From the NCBI RefSeq assembly GCF_007997135.1, contig NZ_VORU01000003.1, positions 248,001 through 312,000 of the forward strand: 64,000 bases of DNA. Direction: 5' to 3'. This document shows positions 51,092 to 61,124 of the stretch, piece after piece (the first letter of the stretch is position 1; each line of letters begins with the position of its first letter). The DNA comes from Aequorivita lipolytica. Its GTDB lineage: Bacteria > Bacteroidota > Bacteroidia > Flavobacteriales > Flavobacteriaceae. The translations under genes and the position numbers were made by a program. Below the pieces are notes generated by a model. That model was not told the DNA's origin, made no database searches, and was given only the letters and a program-made list of their open reading frames with translations.

Positions 51092-51436
51092 ATGAAAAAC
51101 ATAATAGCAGTATTTGCATTTGCAGTAACAATGCTTTTTGGCGTTCAAAATGTCTCTGCCCAACAATTATCGCAAGATAAAAGCAGACCAGAAGTAATTG
51201 CCAAAGCTGAATCTGCCGAACTTACAGAAGCTTTAAATTTGAGTGGCGACCAAGGTCGTGCGGTTTTTAGAGCACTTGTAGCGAAAGAAGTAGGCTACCA
51301 AAAAAATGTGGAAGGCAAAGATGCCAAAAGCACATCAGTGGTTTCTGAAAAGAAAAAATTGGACGATCAGTTAAAGGAAGTAATGAAAAAAACTTTAAAT
51401 GCTGAACAATATGCCCAGTGGCTCAAAATGAATTAA
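51092..51436 (+). CDS. Small secreted helical protein
   Basis: 114-residue exported protein; signal peptide KNIIAVFAFAVTMLFGVQNV cleaved near SAQ. The mature part is helical and charged (DKSRPEVIAKAESAELTEAL and LDDQLKEVMKKTLNAEQYAQ). The end NAEQYAQWLKMN and the length recall the preceding Spy-like gene, so the two may be distant relatives, but no family was recognised. A promoter-like TACTTTAG is 33 bases upstream, so it probably has its own transcript. A terminator follows. Confidence 0.6.
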   Translation: MKNIIAVFAFAVTMLFGVQNVSAQQLSQDKSRPEVIAKAESAELTEALNLSGDQGRAVFRALVAKEVGYQKNVEGKDAKSTSVVSEKKKLDDQLKEVMKKTLNAEQYAQWLKMN

Positions 51437-51462
51437 TTAGTAATTAGATTAATATTAAAAGT

Positions 51463-51497
51463 AAGACCCTTTCTGAATTCAGAAAGGGTCTTTTTTA
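51463..51497. terminator. Perfect palindromic terminator between convergent genes
   Basis: A 28-base perfect palindrome centred on TGAATTCA (51464-51491), whose half-site is AGACCCTTTCTGAA, is followed by TTTTTT. It ends the small secreted-protein gene; the symmetric stem also lies downstream of hemL on the other strand. Confidence 0.85.
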
Positions 51498-51542
51498 TGG
51501 ATAATAGCGCGATTTACTCTGTGTTCTCTGTGGTAAACCTTT

Positions 51543-52832
51543 CTACTTTAAAGTCTTTGCAACTTTTCTACAAGCTGCAATAGTGGTATCAAGGTCTTCA
51601 TAGCTCAAAGCATCGCAGATAAACCAAGTTTCAAAAGCACTGGGAGCAATATATATTCCCTCATTTAGCATTCCGTGAAAAAACTTCTTGAAATTTTCAT
51701 TATTCGCATTGGCAGCTGAAGTAAAATCAGTTACAGGCGTTTCAGAAAAATGCACAGAAATCATTGAGCCAATCCTGTTTATAGTAAACCTAACCCCTCC
51801 TGCATTGAACGTTTCATCCATACCTTTATGCAAGTATTCCGTCTTTTTGTTTATTGAATTAAAAACATCCTTATTCGCATTCAACTCCTTCAACATAGCC
51901 AATCCAGCCGCCATTGCCAATGGATTTCCGCTCAAAGTTCCAGCTTGGTAAACAGGGCCGATAGGTGCTAAATAATCCATTATCTCAGTTCGAGCAGCAA
52001 AGGCACCCACAGGCAATCCGCCACCAATAACTTTTCCGAAGGTTACAATATCTGCTTTTACACCTAACAATTCTTGTACACCACCAGCGGCAAGCCTAAA
52101 ACCGGTCATAACCTCATCAAAAATTAAAAGGATATTATTTTCATCACAAAGCTTTCGTAAGCCTTGTAGAAAACCTTCTGCAGGTGCAATACAGCCCATA
52201 TTTCCTGCTACGGGCTCTAAAATGATACAGGCTATTTCGTCCTTATTTGCGGTGATAACTTCTGCAACATTATCCAAATCATTATAGATGGCAAGCAGTG
52301 TATCTTTTGCGGTTCCTTCAGTAACACCAGGACTATTCGGCGTTCCGAAGGTAACTGCACCACTCCCCGCCTGAATGAGAAAAGAATCACTATGCCCGTG
52401 ATAACAACCTGCAAACTTTATAATCTTATCTTTCCCAGCAAAGCCTCGTGCCAAACGCACTGCGCTCATACAAGCCTCGGTACCACTATTTACAAAACGG
52501 ATTTTATCAACATTTGGTACCATTGATACTGCAAGTGCTGCAATTTCGGTTTCAATTGCCGTAGGCATCCCAAAAGATGTCCCTTTTTTGGCCTTTTCAA
52601 TAACCGCATTTACTACAGGCTCATATGCGTGACCAAGAATCATTGGCCCCCAAGAATTTATATAGTCAATTAGTTTGTTGCCATCAACATCATATAGGTA
52701 AGCGCCTTTTGCCTTTTCAACAAAAATTGGATCACCGCCAACGGCTTTAAATGCACGAACGGGTGAATTTACACCACCCGGAATAACTTTTTGCGCCTCT
52801 ACAAAAAGGGCGCTACTTCTTTGGTAATTCAT
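51543..52832 (-). CDS. hemL: Glutamate-1-semialdehyde 2,1-aminomutase
   Basis: 429-residue PLP enzyme that makes 5-aminolevulinate from glutamate-1-semialdehyde, the entry to heme synthesis by the C5 route. The PLP lysine is K267 in [53 protein letters not shown] and [11 protein letters not shown] complete the class III aminotransferase-like set. Length is typical. It stands alone; hemA and other heme genes are not in the window. Downstream on the minus strand a 170-base pyrimidine-rich spacer (TCTCTTTATTCTCTCC) separates it from the glucosaminidase. Confidence 0.96.
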   Translation of the reverse strand: MNYQRSSALFVEAQKVIPGGVNSPVRAFKAVGGDPIFVEKAKGAYLYDVDGNKLIDYINSWGPMILGHAYEPVVNAVIEKAKKGTSFGMPTAIETEIAALAVSMVPNVDKIRFVNSGTEACMSAVRLARGFAGKDKIIKFAGCYHGHSDSFLIQAGSGAVTFGTPNSPGVTEGTAKDTLLAIYNDLDNVAEVITANKDEIACIILEPVAGNMGCIAPAEGFLQGLRKLCDENNILLIFDEVMTGFRLAAGGVQELLGVKADIVTFGKVIGGGLPVGAFAARTEIMDYLAPIGPVYQAGTLSGNPLAMAAGLAMLKELNANKDVFNSINKKTEYLHKGMDETFNAGGVRFTINRIGSMISVHFSETPVTDFTSAANANNENFKKFFHGMLNEGIYIAPSAFETWFICDALSYEDLDTTIAACRKVAKTLK

Positions 52833-53003
52833 ATTAATATATCAGGGATTTTATTATTATTCTGAAGAAATAAACAAATTTTCATCGTTAAAATATTTTC
52901 TCCTAATTCTCTTTATTCTCTCCTCTTTCCTCTTTATTCTTTTCTCCTTCATCCGTCATCCGTCGCTCGTCGTTCATAGCTCATAACTCGTCGCTCTCCA
53001 AAC

Positions 53004-53849
53004 TTATTGATTCTTCACAGGATGCAAATACAACACCTGCCCAATAGACAAATTATTACCTCTCAAACCATTGTACTCTTTTAATGTTTCCACAGTAAGA
53101 TTAAATTTTCTGGAAATACTGTAAAGTGTATCACCTGCCCGTACAGCATAGGTTCCAATCTTCGAATCATCGGGATCAATACTACTCACTTTTCTACCCA
53201 AAACGTCATCATCATAAGCGGTAAGATTATACCTTTCAATAATACCGATAAGTTTGTCAGGATATTTAGGGTCTGTGGCGTAACCTGCCTTTCGCAAACC
53301 TTTGGCCCAGCCTTTATAATCGTCTTTTCGTAATTTAAACAAATCCTGATAACGGCTTCGCTGCGTTAGAAATAAAGAGTGATCTCTATAGGAATATTTA
53401 GGATCTTTATACTTTCTGAAACATTCCCCGCGTTCATCATCATCGTGATAAACACTATCGCCTTCCCATCCAGTGTGGCACTTTATTCCGAAATGGTTAT
53501 TGGCCTTCATTGTAAGTTCTCCCGCACCAGCACCGCTTTCCAGAATACCCTGGGCAAGGGTAATGCTGGCGGGAATTCCATATTGCAACATTTCTTCTTT
53601 TGCTATTTCAGCATAGGTATTTATATAATTGGCAACGCGCTCACTGTAGGAAACATTAACAGGAACCTCCACAACTGCTGGTTCTTCTGCCTTGGTATCT
53701 TTCTCCTTTACAGTTTGGTTTACGCGAACTACCCGTTCGGTAGTATGCTTCTTTTTATACTTTGAAGCTGTTTTTTTGGATTTACAACTGCCAAAACAAA
53801 TAATACATACAAGAAGAAGGAAAGTTAATCTGCCAATCATTTTATTCAA
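53004..53849 (-). CDS. Glucosaminidase with LysM domain, lipoprotein
   Basis: 281-residue predicted lipoprotein (lipobox CFGSC, Cys22) that cuts N-acetylglucosaminyl bonds of peptidoglycan. The glucosaminidase domain (about 68-215) has ITLAQGILESGAGAGELTMK with the catalytic Glu, NHFGIKCHTGW, YRDHSLFLTQRSRY and GYATDPKYPDKLI. A C-terminal LysM (about 234-278, YAVRAGDTLYSISRKFNLT) binds glycan. In Flavobacteriaceae such proteins (FlgJ-like) act in cell-wall turnover. It overlaps the following-strand neighbour upstream, the desulfhydrase gene, by 8 bases, so translation is coupled. Confidence 0.9.
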   Translation of the reverse strand: MNKMIGRLTFLLLVCIICFGSCKSKKTASKYKKKHTTERVVRVNQTVKEKDTKAEEPAVVEVPVNVSYSERVANYINTYAEIAKEEMLQYGIPASITLAQGILESGAGAGELTMKANNHFGIKCHTGWEGDSVYHDDDERGECFRKYKDPKYSYRDHSLFLTQRSRYQDLFKLRKDDYKGWAKGLRKAGYATDPKYPDKLIGIIERYNLTAYDDDVLGRKVSSIDPDDSKIGTYAVRAGDTLYSISRKFNLTVETLKEYNGLRGNNLSIGQVLYLHPVKNQ

Positions 53850-54765
53850 TTATAGGAAGTTTTTTCTTTTTCAATTTTTGGTTCATTCCGGCTATGCCCT
53901 GCAAGCCACCCGTATGAATGGCAAAAATACGGCTATTTTCTTTGAAATACCCATTTTTTAGAAGATCCATAATGCCATACATCATTTTTCCGGTATAGAT
54001 AGGATCTAATGGAATATCCGTTTTTTCTTTAAACTCATTTATAAAACGCACCAAATCTCTATCTATTTTGCCGTAACCTCCAAAACAGTAAGAATCGGTA
54101 ATCTCAAAATTGGTTTTGGAAGTATATTTGGCGATTTCTGAAGTTTGAAATGTTCCTTTTAATGCTGAAAAACCCAGAACATTTTGGTTTTCATTTGAAC
54201 CCTTCACCAATCCCGCCATAGTACCACCAGTACCCACGGGAACGCATATATAGTTTGCTGAAAATCCATTTTCATCCAAAATTTCTTCACATCCTTTTAC
54301 TGCTAATGCATTGGTGCCTCCTTCCGGCAACAAATAAAAATCGCCAAATTGGTTTTTCAGATTAGTTATGAATTCGGCTTTGTCCTTACCTCTATAATCT
54401 TCCCGTGAAATAAAATAAAGCTGCATACCACAGCTTTTGGCAAAAGAAAGGGTTGCATTTTCTGAAATCTCTTCTTTCAGTTCCGCGCCCCGAATCACTC
54501 CTATGGTTTCAAAACCCAATTCTTTACCCGCAGCGGCCACCGCTGCAATATGATTAGAGAAAGCTCCACCAAATGTAAGTAGCACTTTGTATCGCTGTTC
54601 TTTGGCGGCTATCAGATTGTATTTGAGTTTTCTGAATTTATTCCCGGAAACAAAAGGATGTAATAAATCTTCTCTTTTTATAAATAATTTATAGCCTTCA
54701 ATACCGAAAAGCGAAAGATCTATTTCCGCAATAGGTACCGCATTGGCCATCAATAGGTCTTCCAT
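53842..54765 (-). CDS. D-cysteine desulfhydrase / ACC deaminase family
   Basis: 307-residue PLP enzyme of the tryptophan-synthase-beta fold. FIKREDLLHPFVSGNKFRKL contains the probable PLP lysine K43 (SGNKFRKL). LLTFGGAFSNHIAAVAAAG and VPVGTGGTMAGLVKG bind the phosphate. Members act as D-cysteine desulfhydrase or 1-aminocyclopropane-1-carboxylate deaminase; the sequence does not decide. It is the first gene of a two-gene unit with the glucosaminidase (8-base overlap), which is functionally unrelated. About 218 bases separate it from the divergent first gene of the tandem trio. Confidence 0.88.
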   Translation of the reverse strand: MEDLLMANAVPIAEIDLSLFGIEGYKLFIKREDLLHPFVSGNKFRKLKYNLIAAKEQRYKVLLTFGGAFSNHIAAVAAAGKELGFETIGVIRGAELKEEISENATLSFAKSCGMQLYFISREDYRGKDKAEFITNLKNQFGDFYLLPEGGTNALAVKGCEEILDENGFSANYICVPVGTGGTMAGLVKGSNENQNVLGFSALKGTFQTSEIAKYTSKTNFEITDSYCFGGYGKIDRDLVRFINEFKEKTDIPLDPIYTGKMMYGIMDLLKNGYFKENSRIFAIHTGGLQGIAGMNQKLKKKKLPIIE

Positions 54766-54983
54766 AATGGCAAAGATAAGTATTGAACCTAGAAATGGAA
54801 ATCCATAATCTGATGCTCCTACAAAAAATCTTACAAATTCATAATTAAAAGTTAATTAATGTAGGAAATGACTGATAATTAATGACTTATTTTTTAATTC
54901 CTTTAACTTTTATCCCAAAAAGCTTGCACTTTATCGAATTTATATCATATTATTGTACCATATTTTCAACATAACCCCAAATT

Positions 54984-55844
54984 ATGAAAATAAAATTACC
55001 TACGCTGTGGTCAGCTTTTGCGACCGCTCTTTTCTTATCTGCAAATATATCCTATGCTCAAGTAGGGATAAATACAACTACCCCTAACGGAATTTTAGAA
55101 ATAAGCAGCCCCAACCAAGGCGTTGTGCTCCCTAGATTGGCACTTACCGCCACTAACGTTATGGCGCCTGCTACCAATCCGCAAACTGGTACAATCCCAA
55201 CTGGAACTGTTGTTTATAATACAAATACAAATAATGTAATCACTGGCGGCATCAATTATTCTGTTACCCCTGGAATGTATGTTTGGATTACTAATAGATG
55301 GATACCGCAATTTGATCGTAAACAAAGTATGCTGTATAAATCTAATTTGGATTTAAGACCAGTATCATCTGGCGGGTATGTTAACATATCTGGACTAGCA
55401 AACAAAAGTTTTAACCCAACTTATACTGGTACATACCGCTTAAGTATTTCTGTTAACTATGGAGGAGGTAATGCGAAGGCTCCAAACCCAGGTCCGAATC
55501 CTGATCAATCAGATGGTAATCTCAATATAGCGAAAGCTTCTGGAAAATTTCGTCTCAACTTTGGAGGAACTAATTATGATATTCCAGTTCATGCCTACTC
55601 AACTTCCTATACTGCAGGCACAGGAACAAATTATTTTGCAATCTGGCAAGAATATTACACTACTAATTACATAACACTCACCGCTAATAGCCCAGTAAAT
55701 TTCTCATTAACCTTCGATCAGGATGATTTAACTGAATTTTATGACAATGGAAATACCACTGTATACAGTGACCAGTTCGATGGTCGAGGCCGAATTTCGT
55801 TTGATTTACCGTGCACTGTTGAACTAACCTTCGTTGGAGATTAA
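54984..55844 (+). CDS. Secreted protein, tandem paralogue 1 of 3
   Basis: 286-residue exported protein with a signal peptide ending ANISYAQ. The start of the mature part, QVGINTTTPNGILEISSPN followed by VVLPRLALTATN, is the GIxTxxPxxxLxIxS motif of Bacteroidota surface/tail-fibre-like proteins. Then a PTGTVVYNTNT turn, a WxPQF segment (NRWIPQFDRK), a long strand-rich middle with YRLSISVNYGGG, and a conserved end (GRGRISFDLPCTVELTFVGD). No known catalytic motif, T9SS domain or lipobox. It is the first of three co-oriented paralogues; the gap to the second is 11 bases. Confidence 0.75.
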   Translation: MKIKLPTLWSAFATALFLSANISYAQVGINTTTPNGILEISSPNQGVVLPRLALTATNVMAPATNPQTGTIPTGTVVYNTNTNNVITGGINYSVTPGMYVWITNRWIPQFDRKQSMLYKSNLDLRPVSSGGYVNISGLANKSFNPTYTGTYRLSISVNYGGGNAKAPNPGPNPDQSDGNLNIAKASGKFRLNFGGTNYDIPVHAYSTSYTAGTGTNYFAIWQEYYTTNYITLTANSPVNFSLTFDQDDLTEFYDNGNTTVYSDQFDGRGRISFDLPCTVELTFVGD

Positions 55845-55855
55845 AATTAAAAAAC

Positions 55856-56716
55856 ATGAAAAATAATTACTATATATCAAGATTTTTCAAAATAGGATTT
55901 CTTTTGATATTCCTTTTATTTAGTGCAACATCGTGGTGTCAAGTAGGAATTCAATCTACTTCTCCCAAGGGCGCATTAGATATTGGTTCATTGAATACTG
56001 GACTAGTTTACCCTACAGTATCTTTATCAGATATTAACACTCAAACAGTAAGCAATCCCAACGCTCCCAATTTAATTGCAGGAACAATTGTATATAATAC
56101 TAACACTTCAGGCTCGGGCGACGGCAGCGTATACCCAGGCCTTTATTTTTGGGATGGAGCAAAATGGGTACCTCAATTCAGTAAAAGGGATAATAAGCTT
56201 TATTTCCAAAGTACAAGTCTCCGAACCCGATCTGATGCTGGTAGCGGTGGTAATCAAACCGTAGTTTTCAACAGCAATTCATTTACTCCAAAATTTAATG
56301 GCAAATATAGAGTGCTCGTAACAGTTCATTATGGTGGTGGTGAAGTTGATTCTCCTATCACCCCTCAATTTGCAAATTTTGTTTCAGAGGAAGGTGTATT
56401 TCGCTTTACATTCAGAGGAACTACAACACCATTTACATTAAAATCCTTTTCTGGAAAAAATAATGACAGACTATTTAAAGGCGGAACGGGAGGTGCTCAA
56501 AAGGTTTACAGCAATCAGTACAATCAAGGCTCCTATATTATTGAAGAAACTTTGGTTGCAAATACAGCTTATACTTTTGGCTTAACATTTAATCAAGAAA
56601 CTGCTCCAGGTTTTGTAAACGACGGTAACGGAACCTCACCTTCAAATGGTCGTGGCTATATCAATCTCAATGACAACTTAAAATGTACTGTTGAGCTAAA
56701 CTATATAGGCGAATAA
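55856..56716 (+). CDS. Secreted protein, tandem paralogue 2 of 3
   Basis: 286-residue paralogue of its neighbours, with signal peptide FLLIFLLFSATSWC. It keeps the same order: QVGIQSTSPKGALDIGSLN, AGTIVYNTNTSG, a WVPQFSKRDNKLYFQ segment, YRVLVTVHYGGGEVDSP, and the end NDNLKCTVELNYIGE. The middle differs from paralogue 1 more than the ends do. It lies 11 bases after paralogue 1 and 23 bases before paralogue 3, so the three genes should share a message. Function unknown. Confidence 0.75.
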   Translation: MKNNYYISRFFKIGFLLIFLLFSATSWCQVGIQSTSPKGALDIGSLNTGLVYPTVSLSDINTQTVSNPNAPNLIAGTIVYNTNTSGSGDGSVYPGLYFWDGAKWVPQFSKRDNKLYFQSTSLRTRSDAGSGGNQTVVFNSNSFTPKFNGKYRVLVTVHYGGGEVDSPITPQFANFVSEEGVFRFTFRGTTTPFTLKSFSGKNNDRLFKGGTGGAQKVYSNQYNQGSYIIEETLVANTAYTFGLTFNQETAPGFVNDGNGTSPSNGRGYINLNDNLKCTVELNYIGE

Positions 56717-56739
56717 AACAGCTATCTAAAACAAAGACC

Positions 56740-57627
56740 ATGAAAATAGTAGATATAAAATATATTGGAAGCGCCTTCTTTGTATGTTTCGTTTTTATAC
56801 AAACAACACTAGCCCAAGTAGGTGTGGGGACAACAAAACCTGAAGGAGCTTTACATTTAAAATCAACTTCCCAAGGGTTGGTAATTCCGCGCATTGCCCT
56901 TACTGCTAAAAATTCTGAAAACCCTGTAATAAATCCAAATGGCAGTAATTTGGTGGAAGGCACGGTAGTTTATAATACAAGTAAAACAAAGCTAGGAGCT
57001 AACGATGTTTATCCAGGTATCTATGCGTGGAGTGGTAGTGAGTGGAATCCTCAATTTATAATGGAAGAATACAAAAAATATACCCAAACTGGAAGTTATC
57101 AGCTCACTACTATTAGAGATGGTTATAGAACTCCTAGACCAGATGACGCAGATAATGTGGCTGGTCTAACAAATCAAGTGTTTAAACCTAAATATTCAGG
57201 CACCTATAGAATAGAAGTAAAAACAAACTTTTCTGCAGGTAAAATTAATGATTTCACAAGTTTGGACAAAATATCACTTGCAACCATGGAAGGAGCATTT
57301 TTCTTTAAAATTAATGGAGCCGGAGTTAACATTGATCCTTCCTCAGGGACTTATGATTATGAATTAGGATGGATGTACACACATTCCTACTCGGCGCAGA
57401 GTGAAATTGAATCTCCTACAATCCATGAAAGTTATTTAGTGCCACATTTTGAATCTGTAGTTCACTATGTATATTTTTTAGCAGACGAAAATTATACATT
57501 CAACCTTTCTAATTGTATGATAACTGGACATGAATATTTTGTAGGCAATGGAGACACTGGCGATGGTCAAGGCCGTATAGGTAACGATGTTCCCTGTACA
57601 GTTGAATTCACATTTATTGGAGATTAA
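56740..57627 (+). CDS. Secreted protein, tandem paralogue 3 of 3
   Basis: 295-residue member of the same trio. Signal peptide (YIGSAFFVCFVFIQTTLAQ) then QVGVGTTKPEGALHLKSTS, QGLVIPRIALTAKNS, EGTVVYNTSK, WNPQFIMEEYKKYTQ, YRIEVKTNFSAGK, and the end GNDVPCTVEFTFIGD. Compared with the others the middle domain is rich in aromatic and acidic residues (YELGWMYTHSYSAQSEIES). No enzyme motif was recognised. It is followed after 49 bases by the choice-of-anchor B protein on the same strand. Confidence 0.75.
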   Translation: MKIVDIKYIGSAFFVCFVFIQTTLAQVGVGTTKPEGALHLKSTSQGLVIPRIALTAKNSENPVINPNGSNLVEGTVVYNTSKTKLGANDVYPGIYAWSGSEWNPQFIMEEYKKYTQTGSYQLTTIRDGYRTPRPDDADNVAGLTNQVFKPKYSGTYRIEVKTNFSAGKINDFTSLDKISLATMEGAFFFKINGAGVNIDPSSGTYDYELGWMYTHSYSAQSEIESPTIHESYLVPHFESVVHYVYFLADENYTFNLSNCMITGHEYFVGNGDTGDGQGRIGNDVPCTVEFTFIGD

Positions 57628-57676
57628 ATAATTATTCACTTAACAAATAACAAAAAAGAGAAAAGTACATTTAGTT

Positions 57677-60600
57677 ATGAAGAAAAACCTACTCCTAATT
57701 TTTGCATTCTGCACATTTATTGCAACTGCCCAAACACCTTGTGTCAATGGTTTTGCTACGGTGGGTGGCAAAAGCTACCCCTGTAACGGTCTTACATTAC
57801 AGAGCTATATTTCATCCGCCACAATGGGAGCGGCAGAAGCGCAAGATTCTTGGGGGTGGACAGATCCACAAAGTGGAAAGGAATATGCCATAGTAGCTTT
57901 GGACAATGGTACAGCTTTCGTTGATATCACAGATCCAATAGACCCAAAATATCTTGCAAGATTAGATAGTCAAGTGACCTCTAGCTTATGGCGTGATGTA
58001 AAAGTCTATAAAAATTTTGCTTTTATTGTAAGTGACGCTAATGGAAGACACGGAATGCAGGTTTTTGATCTTAAAAGGTTGAGAACCCTTACAGGGAACC
58101 CAGCAGTAACTTATACAAAAACACAGACTAACGGGAATTTATATTGGCATTCAAGCGCAGGCAGTGCACACAACATTGTTATTAACGAAGTCTCTGGCTA
58201 TGCCTACATTTTAGGTTCGCAAGGATTCAATAGTGGAGGCCCAATTGTAATTAAACTTGATAATAACAATAACGGAATCCCCAATGATCCTGTTATAGTA
58301 AAACTATATTCAACACTTGGATATTGCCACGATGCCGAAGTAGTAACCTATGACGGCCCAGACCCAGATTATCAGGGAAGGGAAATAATGTTAGGGGCGT
58401 TTAGTGGCAACAATAAAGTAAATATTATAGATTTTACTAACAAGGCAAATCCAACAGTTATTTCATCAGTAACATATGGAGACAAATATTATACACATCA
58501 AGGCTGGTTTACGGAAGACAAAAAATTTTTTATAGCTGGTGATGAAGTTGACGAAGAAAACAAAGGATTCAATACCCGTACGCTGGTTTTTAATGTTGAA
58601 GATTTAGATAATCCTTCTCTAGTATATACACATTATGGAGCAACTCCGGCTATCGACCACAATGGATATGTAAGAGGAAATAGATATTATTTAGCCAACT
58701 ACGCCGCAGGTGTTCGTATAATGAAAGTTGACGGTCTTAACAATCCATCACCAAGTATGACAGAAGTTAACTATTTCGATTGTTTTCCTCAAAACAACAA
58801 TGCTGCGTTTAACGGTACCTGGAATGTTTACCCATACTTCGCAAGTGGTAATTTAATAGCCACTGGATTCGGTGATGGAAGTATTAATGGAGACGGAGGT
58901 CTATTTGTAATTAAAGATCCGCTTTATGATAACACCCCACCAAATGCCATCTGCCAAAACTACACCGCAACCCTAGACAAAAACACAGGCAGCATAACAA
59001 TTACGGCAGCCGATCTAGACAACGGCTCAACAGACAATTTCGGCATAACCAAAAGAACACTTACCGGGCAAACCACATTTACTTGTAATGATATTGGGCA
59101 ATCATTTAATGTAACCCTTACCGTGGAAGATGACTACGCGAACAAATCAACCTGCACGGCCACTGTTACCGTAGCAGCCGCCACAACAACCTACACAGGA
59201 AGTACATGGAACAACGGCGCTCCAGGTCCAGGCTCTAATGCTAAAATCAGCAATGATTACAATACTGCCTCAAAAGGAAGCATCGATGCTTGTACTTGTG
59301 AGATAGATGCAAGCAGAACGCTCACAATTGCAGCGGAAGATTACCTAAACGTTACTAAAGATATTACTGTAAATGGAAACCTTATAGTTGAGCATCAAGC
59401 TAGCGTTGTACAGCTTGATGACAATGCCATAGTTACAAATAATGGCACTGTAAACGTAAAGTACACAACCCCGTTTATGGTTCCAAAGGTATTTGTGGTA
59501 ATGGGAAGCCCCATGACACTAGAAACCCGCGACGGAGCTTTTGCCGATTCGTATCAGTTTCTAAACCACTTAACCGAAAACTTTGTACCCAACCCAGAGG
59601 TAACCGCGCAATTTCCCGATGCTGAAAACTTTGCGGATGATAACGCAAACAACTGGGTAAATTATACTGGCGCAATAAACCCGGGTGAAGGCTATATATC
59701 ACGCCCCCAGCTAGACGGCAACGACGGAAACAAAACCTATAACATGACGTTTGAGCAGGGCACACTCAACACAGGCCATATAGACTTCACCGTAAAATAT
59801 AATGGCAATAAAAATAGTAGTCCAAATGTGCTTGCCAATCCATATCCATCGGCTATAAGCGCTGTAGATTTCATCAATACCAATTCCATGGTTAATGAAG
59901 TATATTTCTGGAATCCAAATACTCCCCCAAGTGCTGTATTGCCTGGGGCATATTCTATTAATTTTAGCATGCAGGACATCTCTATGTATAACTTAGCTGG
60001 CGGAACTTCTGCTCCTTCAGACCCTACCCAAACACCACCCAGCGGATACATCTCCACAGGGCAAGGTTTTGGCATAAAAGCTACCTCGGCCGGTATTGCT
60101 TCTTTCAGCAATTCTATGCGTGTAACCGGCAACAATAATACGGCGCCAAGGCCATCACAGGATGGCATAAACCGTATTTGGGTAAAGGTAAATAACGACC
60201 TATACCAAATGGGCAATAACACCCTTATAGCATTTTCTCCATTTGCTACTAGCGGAATAGATCAAGGCTATGACAGTAGAAGGCTCGCCACAATAGTTTC
60301 ACTCTATACGCATCTTGAAAGTGGATCGAAAGAGTTCGGTATCCAAAGCAGGGAACCCTTTGAAGATGGGGTAAAAGTACTTATGGGCTTTTCTACCCTT
60401 TTGGATGAAAGTTTGGATTACACAATTTCAATTAAAGACATTGAAGGCATGGGCTTAGAAAATGCCACAGTGTTTCTTATAGATAATGAATTAAATATAC
60501 TGACCAATTTATCTCAGGAATCCTATACTTTCAAGGCTGAAAAAGGAACTTACAACAGTCGTTTCACACTACAATTTAGAAGTAACGAGGTTCTAAGTGA

Positions 60601-60850
60601 TACTCGTACAGGTCTTGAAAAAGTATCGGTATATCCCAATCCCACTTCCAGTATGTTAAACATTGTATCTCCAGAGGCAAAGGTTACCACCGTAGAAATA
60701 TTCGACATAAGCGGAAGAAGGCTTCAAAGCATAGATTTTACTAACAACACCCGCTACGAACTTGATCTTAGCACCCTACAAAGCGCTGTGTATTTCGTAA
60801 AAATTAATACAGATCTGGGATCAGCTACAAAACAAATTATCAAACAATAA
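57677..60850 (+). CDS. Choice-of-anchor B protein with T9SS sorting domain
   Basis: 1057-residue exported protein; signal peptide MKKNLLLIFAFCTFIATAQ. The first 400 residues form the choice-of-anchor B module, an LVIVD-repeat propeller: EYAIVALDNGTAFVDITDP, WRDVKVYKNFAFIVSDANG, AHNIVINEVSGYAYILGSQG and CHDAEVVTYDGPDPDYQGR. A HYR-like domain follows (about 415-495, ADLDNGSTDNFGITKRTLTG), then a long region with Asn/Pro-rich strands, and finally a type A T9SS domain (VYPNPTSSMLNIVSPEAKV ... AVYFVKINTDLGSATKQII). It should be surface-exposed through PorU/PorV. It follows the tandem trio and ends at a terminator. Confidence 0.88.
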   Translation: MKKNLLLIFAFCTFIATAQTPCVNGFATVGGKSYPCNGLTLQSYISSATMGAAEAQDSWGWTDPQSGKEYAIVALDNGTAFVDITDPIDPKYLARLDSQVTSSLWRDVKVYKNFAFIVSDANGRHGMQVFDLKRLRTLTGNPAVTYTKTQTNGNLYWHSSAGSAHNIVINEVSGYAYILGSQGFNSGGPIVIKLDNNNNGIPNDPVIVKLYSTLGYCHDAEVVTYDGPDPDYQGREIMLGAFSGNNKVNIIDFTNKANPTVISSVTYGDKYYTHQGWFTEDKKFFIAGDEVDEENKGFNTRTLVFNVEDLDNPSLVYTHYGATPAIDHNGYVRGNRYYLANYAAGVRIMKVDGLNNPSPSMTEVNYFDCFPQNNNAAFNGTWNVYPYFASGNLIATGFGDGSINGDGGLFVIKDPLYDNTPPNAICQNYTATLDKNTGSITITAADLDNGSTDNFGITKRTLTGQTTFTCNDIGQSFNVTLTVEDDYANKSTCTATVTVAAATTTYTGSTWNNGAPGPGSNAKISNDYNTASKGSIDACTCEIDASRTLTIAAEDYLNVTKDITVNGNLIVEHQASVVQLDDNAIVTNNGTVNVKYTTPFMVPKVFVVMGSPMTLETRDGAFADSYQFLNHLTENFVPNPEVTAQFPDAENFADDNANNWVNYTGAINPGEGYISRPQLDGNDGNKTYNMTFEQGTLNTGHIDFTVKYNGNKNSSPNVLANPYPSAISAVDFINTNSMVNEVYFWNPNTPPSAVLPGAYSINFSMQDISMYNLAGGTSAPSDPTQTPPSGYISTGQGFGIKATSAGIASFSNSMRVTGNNNTAPRPSQDGINRIWVKVNNDLYQMGNNTLIAFSPFATSGIDQGYDSRRLATIVSLYTHLESGSKEFGIQSREPFEDGVKVLMGFSTLLDESLDYTISIKDIEGMGLENATVFLIDNELNILTNLSQESYTFKAEKGTYNSRFTLQFRSNEVLSDTRTGLEKVSVYPNPTSSMLNIVSPEAKVTTVEIFDISGRRLQSIDFTNNTRYELDLSTLQSAVYFVKINTDLGSATKQIIKQ

Positions 60851-60880
60851 ATCCCCACAATTAATTATTTGCTTAACCTG

Positions 60881-60914
60881 AAAAAAGGCTGTTTTAAAAC
60901 AGTCTTTTTTTTAT
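60881..60914 (+). terminator. Terminator after choice-of-anchor B gene
   Basis: AAAAAAGGCTGTTTT pairs with AAAACAGTCTTTTTT (one G-T pair) with almost no loop sequence, followed by T residues. Confidence 0.8.
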
Positions 60915-60992
60915 TTATAGTGATAACGTCCAATAAAAATCTTCCACTTTGTAAGTGTTAAAAGTAATTTTAACTATTTTAAAAAAGATACC

Positions 60993-61124
60993 ATTTTACG
61001 GTATCCCGTAAAATAAGTTCATCCATCCTCCATAATTTAGTCCGGCTTTAACCCTAACATTATTCTGGGGAGAATACAAGGGTTAAACGCCATCCCTTAC
61101 GAGATTCCGTAAGGGATGATTTTT
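60993..61124 (+). promoter_or_regulatory. Two hairpins upstream of the DUF4177-like gene
   Basis: ATTTTACGG (60993-61001) pairs with CCGTAAAAT (61006-61014) around TATC. CATCCCTTACG (61091-61101) pairs with CGTAAGGGATG (61108-61118) and is followed by ATTTTTT. The second has terminator shape but stands 27 bases before an ATG, so it may be an attenuator; loops share the ACG-(A/T)-(T)CCCGTAA pattern. Confidence 0.5.

Noticed and set aside
52860-53000. Pyrimidine-rich spacer after hemL as a regulatory RNA
   Set aside because: The sequence is a simple CTC/TTC-rich stretch with no stable paired structure that I can see.
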